Shown: piece by piece, positions 55,757 to 63,870 of the stretch | Layout of the letters: the number at the start of each line of letters is the position of its first letter | Numbering within the stretch: the first letter of the stretch is position 1 | From: UBA11986 sp963734955 | Lineage (GTDB): Bacteria > Bacteroidota > Ignavibacteria > UBA10030 > UBA6906 | Reading direction: 5' to 3' | DNA: 64,000 nt | Assembly: GCA_963734955.1 (NCBI GenBank) | Contig: CAVTJO010000006.1 | Coordinates: 62,001 to 126,000 of the forward strand | Position numbers and translations under genes: made by a program | The notes under the pieces: model-generated | Told to the model about the DNA's origin: nothing | What the model saw: the letters and a program-made list of their open reading frames with translations, nothing else | Databases searched by the model: none

Positions 55757-56176
55757 GTGAAACGCAACAAGGAGAGATTCCCAGACGATTTCATGTTTCG
55801 TCTCACGAGGGAGGAGCATACAGCTTTGACATCGCAAAATGCGATATCAAAGAAAGGTCGAGGTGGTCGCCGTACGTTACCCTATGCCTTCACCGAGCAT
55901 GGAGCCATCATGGCTGCCAACGTCCTCAACAGCAAACGCGCCGTGCAAATGAGCGTGTTCGTTGTGCGGGCATTCATCAGAATGCGGGGCATGCTCGCTG
56001 ATAACAAGGAACTCGCACACAGGCTCGCTCAACTCGAAGAGGAGTTGAAGAAGCGCCTCGATATCCACGAAACTGCGATCGTCGGTATCCTGCAGCGCAT
56101 CATGGATCTTGTTGATCCGCCTGCGTTACCCGAGCCAAAGAAACGACCGATTGGGTTTGGCGCCGATGATGCCTGA
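55757..56176 (+). pseudogene. N-terminally truncated ORF6N-domain protein
   Basis: The reading frame (139 codons from a GTG) starts in the middle of the ORF6N DNA-binding domain: upstream in-frame codons read RFNEAV and then KRNKERFPDDFMFRLT, followed by TLPYAFTEHGAIMAANVLNS, the standard second half. The usual first ~45 residues (the IRGQKVMLDRDLAELYGV part) are missing, and a stop occurs 14 codons upstream at 55715. Only 47 bases separate it from gpsA, so the front end was lost rather than shifted. The tail is a coiled coil with KKRLDIHETAIVGILQRIMDL. ORF6N proteins are common on phage and mobile DNA. It is likely a non-functional remnant. Confidence 0.65.
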
Positions 56177-56236
56177 CACTGCATGCTGCCTGCCATGATC
56201 TGACGGCGATAGGTTCAAAGGAGGAGGTGTGATAGG

Positions 56237-56268
56237 AATTGACAATTCTGAGTTGTAAATTGTCAATT
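56237..56268. repeat. Perfect 11-bp inverted repeat, AATTGACAATT
   Basis: The arms AATTGACAATT and AATTGTCAATT (56237-56247, 56258-56268) flank a 10-base loop. It lies in the AT-rich gap between the ORF6N remnant and the MNT gene. It could be an old element end or a hairpin; no function is evident. Confidence 0.6.
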
Positions 56269-56324
56269 GTAGATGGTCAGACGGTGTAGGCGATTCCAGC
56301 GCATCAACGTCAGGGGCCGCAAAT

Positions 56325-56380
56325 GTCACTCTTCGACTCTCGCCTCGCTTTTGCCCGGCGAAGCAATCGCTCAGCGTGAC
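56325..56380. repeat. GTCACT...CAGCGTGAC repeat copy
   Basis: It starts GTCACTCTTCGACTCTCGCC and ends AATCGCTCAGCGTGAC, matching the wording of the family at 9498 and 57628 in an inverted layout. It lies directly upstream of the MNT gene. Confidence 0.5.
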
Positions 56381-56415
56381 TTTGGTTTGAGCATTCAAGA
56401 AGAACATTACCCGTT

Positions 56416-56727
56416 ATGAATATCCCATTTCAGGTATCGGAAGAAACGCGAGAAAAACTGGAGAAGGTTTGCCAAGCGTACCATGTCCGGAGGCTCTCGA
56501 TCTTTGGCTCGACGCTTCACGGCGATGCACGGCCAGATAGCGATTTGGACATTCTGGTGGAGTTGGTGCAAGGCCAACCCATGGGACTGTTTACATTCGC
56601 GGGCCTTGAAATGGAATTGTCAGAGATTCTTGGGCGCAAAGTGGATCTTCGGACAGCGGAGGATTTGAGCCGCTACTTCCGCGACCAGGTCGTGAAGGAG
56701 GCCGAGCCTCTGTATGCCGCACAGTAA
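56416..56727 (+). CDS. MNT-type nucleotidyltransferase (MntA-like antitoxin)
   Basis: 103 residues. The minimal nucleotidyltransferase signature GS-x10-D-x-D is clear: FGSTLHGDARPDSDLDILVEL. In MNT/HEPN pairs, the MntA protein adds AMP to the HepT RNase and blocks it. It overlaps the HepT gene by 14 bases, the typical arrangement. It belongs to the accessory patch after gpsA. Confidence 0.88.
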   Translation: MNIPFQVSEETREKLEKVCQAYHVRRLSIFGSTLHGDARPDSDLDILVELVQGQPMGLFTFAGLEMELSEILGRKVDLRTAEDLSRYFRDQVVKEAEPLYAAQ

Positions 56728-57298
56728 GGGCGATACTGTTCGGTTGAAGCACATGCTTGAGTATGCAAGCAAGGCAATGGTGTTTGCAAAGGGGAAAACA
56801 CGAGCCAACTTGGACAATGATGAACAACTCAGGCTCGCCCTTGTTCAGTTGATTCAAATTGTCGGCGAGGCAGCGTCGAAGGTTTCCCGGACCCTCCAAG
56901 AACAAATTCCATCCGTCCCTTGGGCAAGAATCATCAGCGCACGGAACAGACTCATTCATGCATACTTTGACATCAATCTGAACGTACTTTGGGACACGAT
57001 TACAGACGATCTACCGCCCCTCGTTGATCAACTTCAAAAGATTATTGACGATGCCGAAGAAGCAACAGAAAGTTATTCTGATATATTTCTGACAAGAGTG
57101 AATGACCACCGGCAGAGGTGGTGGCTTCCTTTATCGACCTCACCCCTCGTTCCCCTCTCCTGCGAGGAGAGGGGATGTCGAGCGGAGCGAGACAGGGGTG
57201 AGGTCGGTTTTTGGCGAAGCCGACTGGGCATCACCACCGGGACTCAACTTCGGCTGCATGACACAACAAGAACAAATGGGAAAACCTATCTAACCTAA
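56714..57298 (+). CDS. HepT-like HEPN ribonuclease toxin with repeat-derived tail
   Basis: The first ~130 residues are a HEPN/DUF86 domain: LVQLIQIVGEAASKVS, then the active-site R-x4-H motif in ARNRLIHAYFDIN and LWDTITDDLPPLVDQL. This would be an RNase toxin held in check by the MNT partner. HepT proteins are usually ~110-120 residues. This frame runs on to 194, and the extra part (from ~57,120) is encoded by a palindromic repeat (57138-57203) and following DNA. The tail sequence (PLVPLSCEERGCRAERDRGEVG) is the translation of the repeat and is unlikely to be functional. The toxin domain itself looks intact. Confidence 0.82.
   Translation: MPHSKGDTVRLKHMLEYASKAMVFAKGKTRANLDNDEQLRLALVQLIQIVGEAASKVSRTLQEQIPSVPWARIISARNRLIHAYFDINLNVLWDTITDDLPPLVDQLQKIIDDAEEATESYSDIFLTRVNDHRQRWWLPLSTSPLVPLSCEERGCRAERDRGEVGFWRSRLGITTGTQLRLHDTTRTNGKTYLT
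57138..57203. repeat. Palindromic repeat inserted in the hepT 3' end
   Basis: Outer arms CCTCACCCCT and AGGGGTGAGG; inner perfect 10-bp stem CCCCTCTCCT-GCG-AGGAGAGGGG (57152-57174). This CTCACCCC...GGGGTGAG layout is a common dispersed type. It appears to have replaced the natural hepT stop. Confidence 0.75.
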
Positions 57299-57361
57299 AC
57301 ACATTTTAAATAACGCGTAGCTTCGGCTGCTGTCTTGACTTGAAAACGTGGAAATTTTCTA

Positions 57362-57423
57362 GCCAACAAGATGGAGCCAGTTACGCCCCGAAAGGGGCGT
57401 GGCTGGTGATATCCTTTGTTGGC
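57362..57423 (+). other. Two-stem hairpin with GAAA tetraloop, possible RNA or REP-like element
   Basis: The outer 8-bp stem is GCCAACAA / TTGTTGGC (57362-57369, 57416-57423). Inside is a 14-bp stem (57376-57389 with 57394-57407, three G-U pairs) closed by the GNRA loop GAAA between CGCCCC and GGGGCG. It sits in the 559-base gap between hepT and the small ORF. It may be transcribed as a structured RNA, or be one of the GCCCC-GAAA-GGGGC dispersed hairpins. Confidence 0.5.
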
Positions 57424-57433
57424 GGGCATCCAC

Positions 57434-57484
57434 GTGCCTCAAGTCAGAGGGTCATCGGTTTCACGCCCTTTGTTTTTGAGGCAC
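57434..57484. repeat. Inverted repeat GTGCCTCAA / TTGAGGCAC
   Basis: Perfect 9-bp arms at 57434-57442 and 57476-57484, with an inner AGAGGG / CCCTTT pairing. It is the second in a row of hairpins filling this gap. Confidence 0.6.
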
Positions 57485-57507
57485 TTCTGTTGTAGCCCGC
57501 TCAACGA

Positions 57508-57533
57508 GTCTACGAATCATTTGAGTCGTAGAC
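57508..57533. repeat. Inverted repeat GTCTACGA / TCGTAGAC
   Basis: Perfect 8-bp arms with a 10-base loop; third hairpin of the array. Confidence 0.55.
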
Positions 57534-57563
57534 CGCATAGAATCAGCCAATCTTGTTTTTGTC

Positions 57564-57592
57564 GTAGGGGCGTTCAAATTGAACGTCCCTAC
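57564..57592. repeat. Near-perfect palindrome GTAGGGGCGTTCAA / TTGAACGTCCCTAC
   Basis: 14-bp arms with a single G-T difference around one central base; fourth hairpin of the array. The GTAGGGGCG...CGTCCCTAC wording is a common dispersed element type. Confidence 0.65.
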
Positions 57593-57627
57593 AGAGACAC
57601 CCTCCGAAGCTCCGAGCCCTCGACGAG

Positions 57628-57676
57628 GCACACTGAGCGAAGTGGCGCTGAAAGCGCCACGAAGTCGAAGCGTGCA
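57628..57676. repeat. GCACACTGAGCGAAG element with inner hairpin
   Basis: It starts GCACACTGAGCGAAG and ends GAAGTCGAAGCGTGC. The inner perfect stem is GTGGCGCT-GAA-AGCGCCAC (57642-57660). It is a fuller member of the family seen upstream of gap. The small ORF begins 23 bases later. Confidence 0.6.
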
Positions 57677-57698
57677 CTGAGGAAAACACACGGAGCCA

Positions 57699-57851
57699 AT
57701 GTCCCAACCTCGTTACGACCAACACAGCGAACTTCTCTCCAACATAGAGTTCTCTTTAAGACGACACCGCAACGCGCGTGATCAAATCAAGGGGGATAAT
57801 AGGCTCGAGAATATGAAGCAGGCAATCGAGAAGGTGAAGAAAGGAAGCTGA
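57699..57851 (+). CDS. Candidate 50-residue protein upstream of the restriction-modification gene
   Basis: The ATG at 57699 has GGAG at 57692-57695, and the frame runs 51 codons to TGA at 57849-57851, six bases before the next start. The product is very polar and helical-looking (starts MSQPRYDQHSELLSN, later RRHRNARDQIKGDNRLEN and QAIEKVKKGS). AGGA for the next gene lies inside its last codons, so translation could be coupled. I recognise no family. It could be a small control protein or antitoxin-like partner, or the surviving end of a longer gene. Confidence 0.5.
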   Translation: MSQPRYDQHSELLSNIEFSLRRHRNARDQIKGDNRLENMKQAIEKVKKGS

Positions 57852-57857
57852 ACGCAA

Positions 57858-60800
57858 ATGCCCTCAAAAATTCAAAAAGCAAATAACACAGGTCGGAAAA
57901 GTAGTGAGAAGGCTGCGGGTTCTGCTGTTGCAAGATCGGCACTTAAAGAAAAGCTATTTGCGGCTGCTCTGAAGTCAAGAGAGTTTCATGATGAACTTAA
58001 CGATGCGGCTAGAGAAATATACTCTGCTGCAAAACAGGAATCTACAGAGGCAACAATTGCGGGTGTCTTCGAACGCACTCTGTATGCGGTTCTGCGAGAC
58101 GTGGGGCTAAAGTTCAATCCAGAAAAGGAGGATCGACTAGACACAAAGCGTCATATTGGCCACGGACGGATGGATAGCCGAATAGGCGCTGTCGTGATTG
58201 AATACAAACGTCCCTCCAAACTAAAAACAGATGCACAGATAGGCAAGGCTCGTGTTCAATTGGGCGACTATCTGACCTCCCTATCCGAGAAATTGGGGAC
58301 AGCGACCTATGGATTCCTAACTGACGGTAAGAAATGTTATGAGATGTACGTGATTGATGCCAGGAGTCCGTCACAATCCAAGCAGTTCCTCCTCAATGGT
58401 GAGTGTCTCTTACGGCTTACAAAGAGCATCTACTCTCTGCAACTAACTGCACTGACGTCTAAAAACCTAATCAGAGACTTTTGCAGTTCAGATGGTAGTG
58501 GAGCAATGCTTGACGCCGCAAGGACGATGTTCAACGTGCTCATGAACTCGTCATCGCTGAAGACGCGAATGCTGCGAGAAGAATGGGAAGAGATCTTCAG
58601 GCTTGGGCACGATGATCATTCTCAGCAGCGGAGAATCCAAGAACGAACGGCATCCCTTGCAGGCCTTCTGGAACAGACACTTACTTCCGCGGCTGATGAG
58701 TATGTTGCTCTGTTTGCCCTACACACTGCCTATGCTTTGGTCGTTAAGCTAATGGCTTACCGCGTCGTTTCCGAACTGCGCCTTCGTCGGCAGCTTGTTT
58801 TGTGGAATGACTTAGTAGTTTCTGAATCCGAGCCGCTAAGAGTGTTTTGTTCTGGGTTAGAAGAGGGCGAAATATTTAGAAAGCTCGGAATCTTAAACTT
58901 ACTGGAGGGTGACTTCTTCTCTTGGTATTCAGACAAGAACCAATGGAACGATGATCTTCACTCGTCTGTGAAGACTATTCTACAAGTTCTCGGACGATAT
59001 GAAAACGCAAAGGATTTGTTTGCATCCGTTGGAGCAGTCGATCTGTTTCGTGAACTTTACGAGGCAACGGTTCCCCGGCCGGTCCGATCTAGCTTCGGGG
59101 AATTCTATACTCCACATTGGCTAGCAGAACATGTTATTGGTTCGACAAAGCCTGAAAAGAAGTGGCGTTGCCTAGACCCTTGTTCGGGCTCGGGAACTTT
59201 TGTTGTCGCTGCCATTGAACGAGTTCGCATAGAATGCCAAAGACAAGACAAGAAAGCTGTACTCAATTCGGTGCTATCGCGAGTGGTCGCCATTGATCTG
59301 AACCCGCTTGCGGTACTTACTACACGTGTAAACTACTTCATACATATATCGGATCTTCTGGAAGATAATCTACCAAATCTGATAATACCTGTGTTTCTTG
59401 GCGATGGTTCTTATGTTCCCGCACGCAAAACTATCGGCGGAGTTGAGTGTGTCGAGTATAGGCTCAAGACGCTGAAGCAACCGATTGATATTAGGCTGCC
59501 CTTCTCTTTCGTGAAAGATACTGTGAGTTTTCTGAAAACAATGCTGGATTTCGAACATGCTGTTCAACGCAAGAACATTGGGAGAGCAGCACAAGTAATC
59601 TTAGGTAAACTGAATGCGAAGGAACGAGTGCCACATTTGATTCGTATGATAATGGAGTTATCCGCACAACTTGTTCGTTTGGAAAAAAGGGGGTGGAATG
59701 GAATATGGGCTCGGATTATTACCAACTTCTTGACAACGGCAACCTTAGAGAGGTTTGATATTATTGTTGGAAATCCGCCTTGGATTGACTGGAAAAATCT
59801 CCCTGAAGGGTATCGTGATAAGATCAAATCTCTGTGTATTGATCGAGGTCTTTTTTCTGGAGATGGCAGAACCGGTGGAATCAATTTGAATGTGTGCGCC
59901 CTCATTTCTCACGTTTGCATTTCGAACTGGCTCAAGGATGATGGGAGATTGGCATTCCTAATGCCAAAAGAGCTGGCTGTCCAGCAGTCCTATCAGGGCT
60001 GGCGGCGGTTAGCTGGAAAAGAAAGACGGTCCTTTCACTTGTTTGTGGATTGGTCCGGGGTTGGTCATCCATTTGACCCTGTAAAAGAAGATTTTATGAC
60101 ATACGTAATTGGCAAATGGAGAAAGGGCTATACAGTATCAGTTGTGAAACCTGTAAGGAATGATAATTCTAGGAAGGCAAAACATTGGAAGAACCTTTTC
60201 GAAGCGAAAGAGAACTTCAAGGTTGAGAGTCATGTCGCTGGCCAAATCATTCCCGGCAGTAGCGCGTACACTTTTGCTCGAGACTTAGAGGACCTTACTG
60301 AACTCTCGCTTGTAGCAGGTGAGTGTGCTTACATAGGTCGTGAAGGCATTGAGTTCTATCCACAAGAACTTCTGCTTTTCCGATTTGACAGCCTTGGTCC
60401 AACGGCGAACACAGTCTACCTTCGCAACATACAAATTGGGAAATCGAAGTACAGAGTACCAGCGCACACCAAGCTATTTGAAAGCGATTACATATTCCCC
60501 TTGGTGAAAGGTTCAAACATTAAACCGTTCTACCACGAATACGACAGTCTACTAGTTCCATTCCCTTACAGGTCAGATGATGCGAAGCGTCCAGTCTCGA
60601 TGGATGTGTTGGATTCACAATCGCCGCTCTTACTTCAGTTCTACCGGGATTTTGAGAAGACAATCCGTTCTCAAACGGAATTCAGCGACAAGATTCGGGG
60701 TCTAAATGCTGGCGAGTTTTACGGCTTGGCTCGAACGGGACCATATAGTTTTGCTGGTACTTGGGTTTGCTTCAGGGACAATACCAACTGGTGTGCAGCC

Positions 60801-61172
60801 GTGGTGACAGGGACTGACTTGCCCTGGATTGGGAAGAAAATGTTTGTGTTTCAGAACCATGCGGTTTCTATGTGCGAACGAGCCTCTGGTGGATTCATTA
60901 GCGAGGAGGAGGCACACTATATCTGTGCGATTTTAAATGCGCCGCGGGTCAAGAGGTTCATCAATGCCTCATCCGACCAACGGTCGTTCAAGATTCGTCC
61001 ACCTGTCTATGTTCCCGAGTTCATCCCCATGAACGAAAGACATGTGAGGCTCTCTCAACTGTCACAGGATGCTCATAGGGAACCTGAGACCACGGAGAAC
61101 ATTCTCCACGAAATCCAGACTATATACCTGAGTCTTTGCAGAGAAAAGCAATTCACGCTCTCCGGCATATGA
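57858..61172 (+). CDS. Type IIG-like restriction-modification protein (N6-adenine methylase with nuclease domain)
   Basis: 1104 residues. The N-terminal ~90-180 look like a PD-(D/E)XK nuclease: GRMDSRIGAVVIEYKRPS gives D...E-x-K. A helical spacer follows (200-400). The adenine methylase core has motif X SFGEFYTPHWLAEHV, SAM motif I CLDPCSGSGTFVVAAIE, a motif II-like VVAIDLNPLAVLTTRVN and catalytic motif IV FDIIVGNPPWIDW. The C-terminal half (700-1090) resembles a target-recognition region, with EEEAHYICAILNAPRVKRFI near its end. One chain would both cut and protect DNA. Base composition is AT-richer than the neighbours, suggesting transfer. A phage-defence-type methylase is the alternative. 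Confidence 0.82.
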   Translation: MPSKIQKANNTGRKSSEKAAGSAVARSALKEKLFAAALKSREFHDELNDAAREIYSAAKQESTEATIAGVFERTLYAVLRDVGLKFNPEKEDRLDTKRHIGHGRMDSRIGAVVIEYKRPSKLKTDAQIGKARVQLGDYLTSLSEKLGTATYGFLTDGKKCYEMYVIDARSPSQSKQFLLNGECLLRLTKSIYSLQLTALTSKNLIRDFCSSDGSGAMLDAARTMFNVLMNSSSLKTRMLREEWEEIFRLGHDDHSQQRRIQERTASLAGLLEQTLTSAADEYVALFALHTAYALVVKLMAYRVVSELRLRRQLVLWNDLVVSESEPLRVFCSGLEEGEIFRKLGILNLLEGDFFSWYSDKNQWNDDLHSSVKTILQVLGRYENAKDLFASVGAVDLFRELYEATVPRPVRSSFGEFYTPHWLAEHVIGSTKPEKKWRCLDPCSGSGTFVVAAIERVRIECQRQDKKAVLNSVLSRVVAIDLNPLAVLTTRVNYFIHISDLLEDNLPNLIIPVFLGDGSYVPARKTIGGVECVEYRLKTLKQPIDIRLPFSFVKDTVSFLKTMLDFEHAVQRKNIGRAAQVILGKLNAKERVPHLIRMIMELSAQLVRLEKRGWNGIWARIITNFLTTATLERFDIIVGNPPWIDWKNLPEGYRDKIKSLCIDRGLFSGDGRTGGINLNVCALISHVCISNWLKDDGRLAFLMPKELAVQQSYQGWRRLAGKERRSFHLFVDWSGVGHPFDPVKEDFMTYVIGKWRKGYTVSVVKPVRNDNSRKAKHWKNLFEAKENFKVESHVAGQIIPGSSAYTFARDLEDLTELSLVAGECAYIGREGIEFYPQELLLFRFDSLGPTANTVYLRNIQIGKSKYRVPAHTKLFESDYIFPLVKGSNIKPFYHEYDSLLVPFPYRSDDAKRPVSMDVLDSQSPLLLQFYRDFEKTIRSQTEFSDKIRGLNAGEFYGLARTGPYSFAGTWVCFRDNTNWCAAVVTGTDLPWIGKKMFVFQNHAVSMCERASGGFISEEEAHYICAILNAPRVKRFINASSDQRSFKIRPPVYVPEFIPMNERHVRLSQLSQDAHREPETTENILHEIQTIYLSLCREKQFTLSGI

Positions 61173-61223
61173 TGTGTGGTTATTGGAAGTTCATTCGGCG
61201 AAGAGGAACTTCCTCGAAGCAAC

Positions 61224-61256
61224 AAAAATCCCGCCCTCACGAGCGGGATTTGTGTT
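61224..61256. terminator. Bidirectional terminator between the methylase gene and hppA
   Basis: A perfect 9-bp stem AAATCCCGC / GCGGGATTT (61226-61234, 61243-61251). On the plus strand it is followed by TTTGTGTT and on the minus strand by TTTTTGTT. It can end both converging transcripts. The 100 bases from it to the hppA stop hold only a degraded GTCATCCTGAG-type repeat. Confidence 0.75.
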
Positions 61257-61351
61257 CTGGACCCTTCTTGGTGCCTTTGTGCCTGGTGGCTATTGTTGTT
61301 CAGATCCTTCGTCCCGACTGAAAAGCGTCGGAACTCAGGATGACGTGAACG

Positions 61352-63520
61352 TCAGATGAACAACGGCGCCAGCACCAGCGTAATCGTGCTCAGCAGCTTG
61401 ATCAACACGTGAAGCGACGGTCCGGCGGTATCTTTGAACGGATCGCCCACCGTATCGCCCACCACAGATGCTTTGTGGGGATCGGATTTCTTGCCTCCGT
61501 ACATTCCCGTCTCGATGTACTTCTTCGCATTATCCCATGCGCCACCGCCGTTATTGAGGAACAGCGCCATCAGGATACCCACAATCGTTCCCACCATCAA
61601 CAATCCCCCAACCACTTCTGCCCCGCTTGCGCCGTTGGCGGGGGATCCGGTCGCAACGTACAGCCACTTGAACAAAAGTCCAACAACGACAGGCATGCCG
61701 ACGACCAGTAACCCGGGCATGACCATCTCCCGCAACGCTGCTTTTGTCGCTATGTCAACACACTGACCGTAGTCAGGCTTTGACGTCCCCTCCATGATGC
61801 CGGGGTTATTCTTGAACTGCTCACGCACATTGTTGATGATCGAATACGCCGCCCGTCCGACTGCTTTGATCGCCATCGAGGAGAAGAGGAAGACCAGCAC
61901 CGCTCCGAACATCGCTCCAACAAAAACCTCCGGCTTGTTCAGGTTGATGACGCCTTCGAAGCTCGGAAGGTACACACGCACTTCATCGATGTACGCGCTG
62001 AAGAGAAGGAATGCTGCCAGCGCCGCCGACCCTACTGCATAGCCCTTCGTCAATGCTTTTGTTGTGTTTCCAACTGAATCAAGTCGGTCGGTACGTTCAC
62101 GAATTTCGTGGGGCTGTTGGCTCATCTCCACAATGCCGCCTGCGTTGTCCGTGATGGGACCGAACGTGTCCATGGCCAGAATGTATGCAGCCGTGCTCAG
62201 CATACCCATGGTTGCAACCGCCGTCCCGAAGAGTCCGGAGTGTTGGAGACCTGAGCTGTCGCCAAGGAGATACGCCCCGACGATTGCGGCTGCGATCACC
62301 AGAACCGGATAGCCTGTGGATTCCATGCCGACGGCAATACCGCTGATGATGTTGGTTGCCGGTCCGGTCTGCGAGGCTTCCGCAATGGATTTGACCGGAC
62401 GGTACCTGTACTCAGTGTAGTACTGGGTGATGATTACAAACGCCAGCGAGGTGAGTACACCGATCAGGCCGCAGAAGAAGAAGTTCAAGTAGTACTCGGA
62501 GCCGAGGAGCCAATGTGAGGCAATGAAGAAACCAACGATGGCAATTGACGATGTAACATAATACCCGCGGTTCAGGGCTTTCATCGGATCGTCTTTGTCG
62601 TTTGTCTTTACCGACAGGATACCGATGATGGATGCGATGATACCAAACGCACGTGCAACAAGGGGAAAAAGGAGAACTCCGAGCAGTGTAAGCCCGTGTG
62701 TTTCAAACACGGCACTATTGGCACGGTACAGTGCGGCTGCAAGGATCATGGCTCCGATATTCTCCGCAGCCGTCGATTCAAACAGGTCGGCGCCACGGCC
62801 GGCGCAATCCCCAACGTTGTCGCCAACAAGATCGGCGATCACAGCGGGGTTCCGCGGATCGTCTTCAGGGATTCCTGCTTCGACTTTTCCAACCAGGTCG
62901 GCTCCGACATCGGCAGCCTTTGTATAGATTCCTCCGCCAAGCTGGGCAAAGAGAGCAACGAAGCTTGCACCGAAGCCGTAACCAACAATCAGAAGAGGAA
63001 TCTTGGTCACATCCTCGGTCACGCCGGAAGCCTTGGCGAGGGCAAAGAGTCCCGCAACTCCCAACAAGCTCATCGCGACGACGAAGAATCCCGAAACTGC
63101 GCCTCCCCGCAATGCAGGCTGCAAAGCGCTGTTCATATCTCTGGTTGCACCGGCGGCTGTGCGAATGTTCGAGCGGATTGCCACCCACATGCCCATATAT
63201 CCGGCAGCGACAGAGCAAAGGGCACCCAATACGAATGACACTGTTGTCCACAACGCGAGGCTGCTTGCGCTCGCAGGGTCATGCTCGTTATGTGCCCGGA
63301 CGAATGCGTAGAGAATGTAAATGATCGCAGCCAGCGCGGTTGCCAGATAAAGGATTGTCCTGTTCTGCCGTCTCAGGAACGCCTCGGCGCCCGCCTTGAT
63401 TGCATCCGATATCTCCCGCATCTTCGGTGTGCCGGTATCGCGCCGCAGCACATCCCTCATGAGCCAGAGCGCAAAGAGAAGGCCGAGAATACTGATTCCT
63501 AATATGAGCGTTAATTCCAT
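61352..63520 (-). CDS. hppA: Membrane-bound proton-translocating pyrophosphatase
   Basis: 722 residues with ~16 membrane segments. It couples PPi hydrolysis to ion pumping at the inner membrane. The substrate-binding blocks DVGADLVGKVEAGIPEDDPRNPAVIADLVGDNVGD and, near the C-terminus, KKSDPHKASVVGDTVGDPFKDTAGPS are intact. The motif at the K+-sensitivity position reads GNTTKA, with Lys in place of the Ala found in K+-dependent enzymes, so this should be the K+-independent, H+-pumping type. AAAGGAG lies 13 bases before the ATG. It fits with the PPi-producing PPDK at 47.6 kb. Confidence 0.94.
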   Translation of the reverse strand: MELTLILGISILGLLFALWLMRDVLRRDTGTPKMREISDAIKAGAEAFLRRQNRTILYLATALAAIIYILYAFVRAHNEHDPASASSLALWTTVSFVLGALCSVAAGYMGMWVAIRSNIRTAAGATRDMNSALQPALRGGAVSGFFVVAMSLLGVAGLFALAKASGVTEDVTKIPLLIVGYGFGASFVALFAQLGGGIYTKAADVGADLVGKVEAGIPEDDPRNPAVIADLVGDNVGDCAGRGADLFESTAAENIGAMILAAALYRANSAVFETHGLTLLGVLLFPLVARAFGIIASIIGILSVKTNDKDDPMKALNRGYYVTSSIAIVGFFIASHWLLGSEYYLNFFFCGLIGVLTSLAFVIITQYYTEYRYRPVKSIAEASQTGPATNIISGIAVGMESTGYPVLVIAAAIVGAYLLGDSSGLQHSGLFGTAVATMGMLSTAAYILAMDTFGPITDNAGGIVEMSQQPHEIRERTDRLDSVGNTTKALTKGYAVGSAALAAFLLFSAYIDEVRVYLPSFEGVINLNKPEVFVGAMFGAVLVFLFSSMAIKAVGRAAYSIINNVREQFKNNPGIMEGTSKPDYGQCVDIATKAALREMVMPGLLVVGMPVVVGLLFKWLYVATGSPANGASGAEVVGGLLMVGTIVGILMALFLNNGGGAWDNAKKYIETGMYGGKKSDPHKASVVGDTVGDPFKDTAGPSLHVLIKLLSTITLVLAPLFI

Positions 63521-63870
63521 GTTACCGGGTGTACTCCTTTCGACTGTTGGTTACTTTGGATTTTACTCTACGATTCGCTGATCAAAAGGGGAATGGCACA
63601 ACGCTTGGATTTGCAGAACAACACCAGCCCGTTGGCGTATGCACACCGCAACATATACTTCGTCGCTACGCAGGGTCCCTTGATTTTCTATCGAATGTGG
63701 AGGCCAGACCCGCGCTGTACGCCGGGTTGACCGTGAGAAACACCCAGGCGGGTAATGCAAAAGATTGCTCACAAGAAACGGAATAATAGAGACTTAATCA
63801 AGAGTCGCACTGCCAAAAATATCGGCCGAACCTGGCAGGACCATCCTTCAAAGGGGGATGGCGAAAACGC
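63521..63870. other. Intergenic region upstream of hppA
   Basis: 350 bases between the hppA start and the end of the next minus-strand gene. Apart from a weak hairpin CCATCC / GGATGG at 63841-63861, I see no gene, repeat or convincing promoter. Confidence 0.5.

Noticed and set aside
57362..57423. Integron attC recombination site
   Set aside because: The outer arms AGCCAAC / GTTGGCG resemble attC ends but break the RYYYAAC / GTTRRRY rule, and no integrase or cassette array is present.
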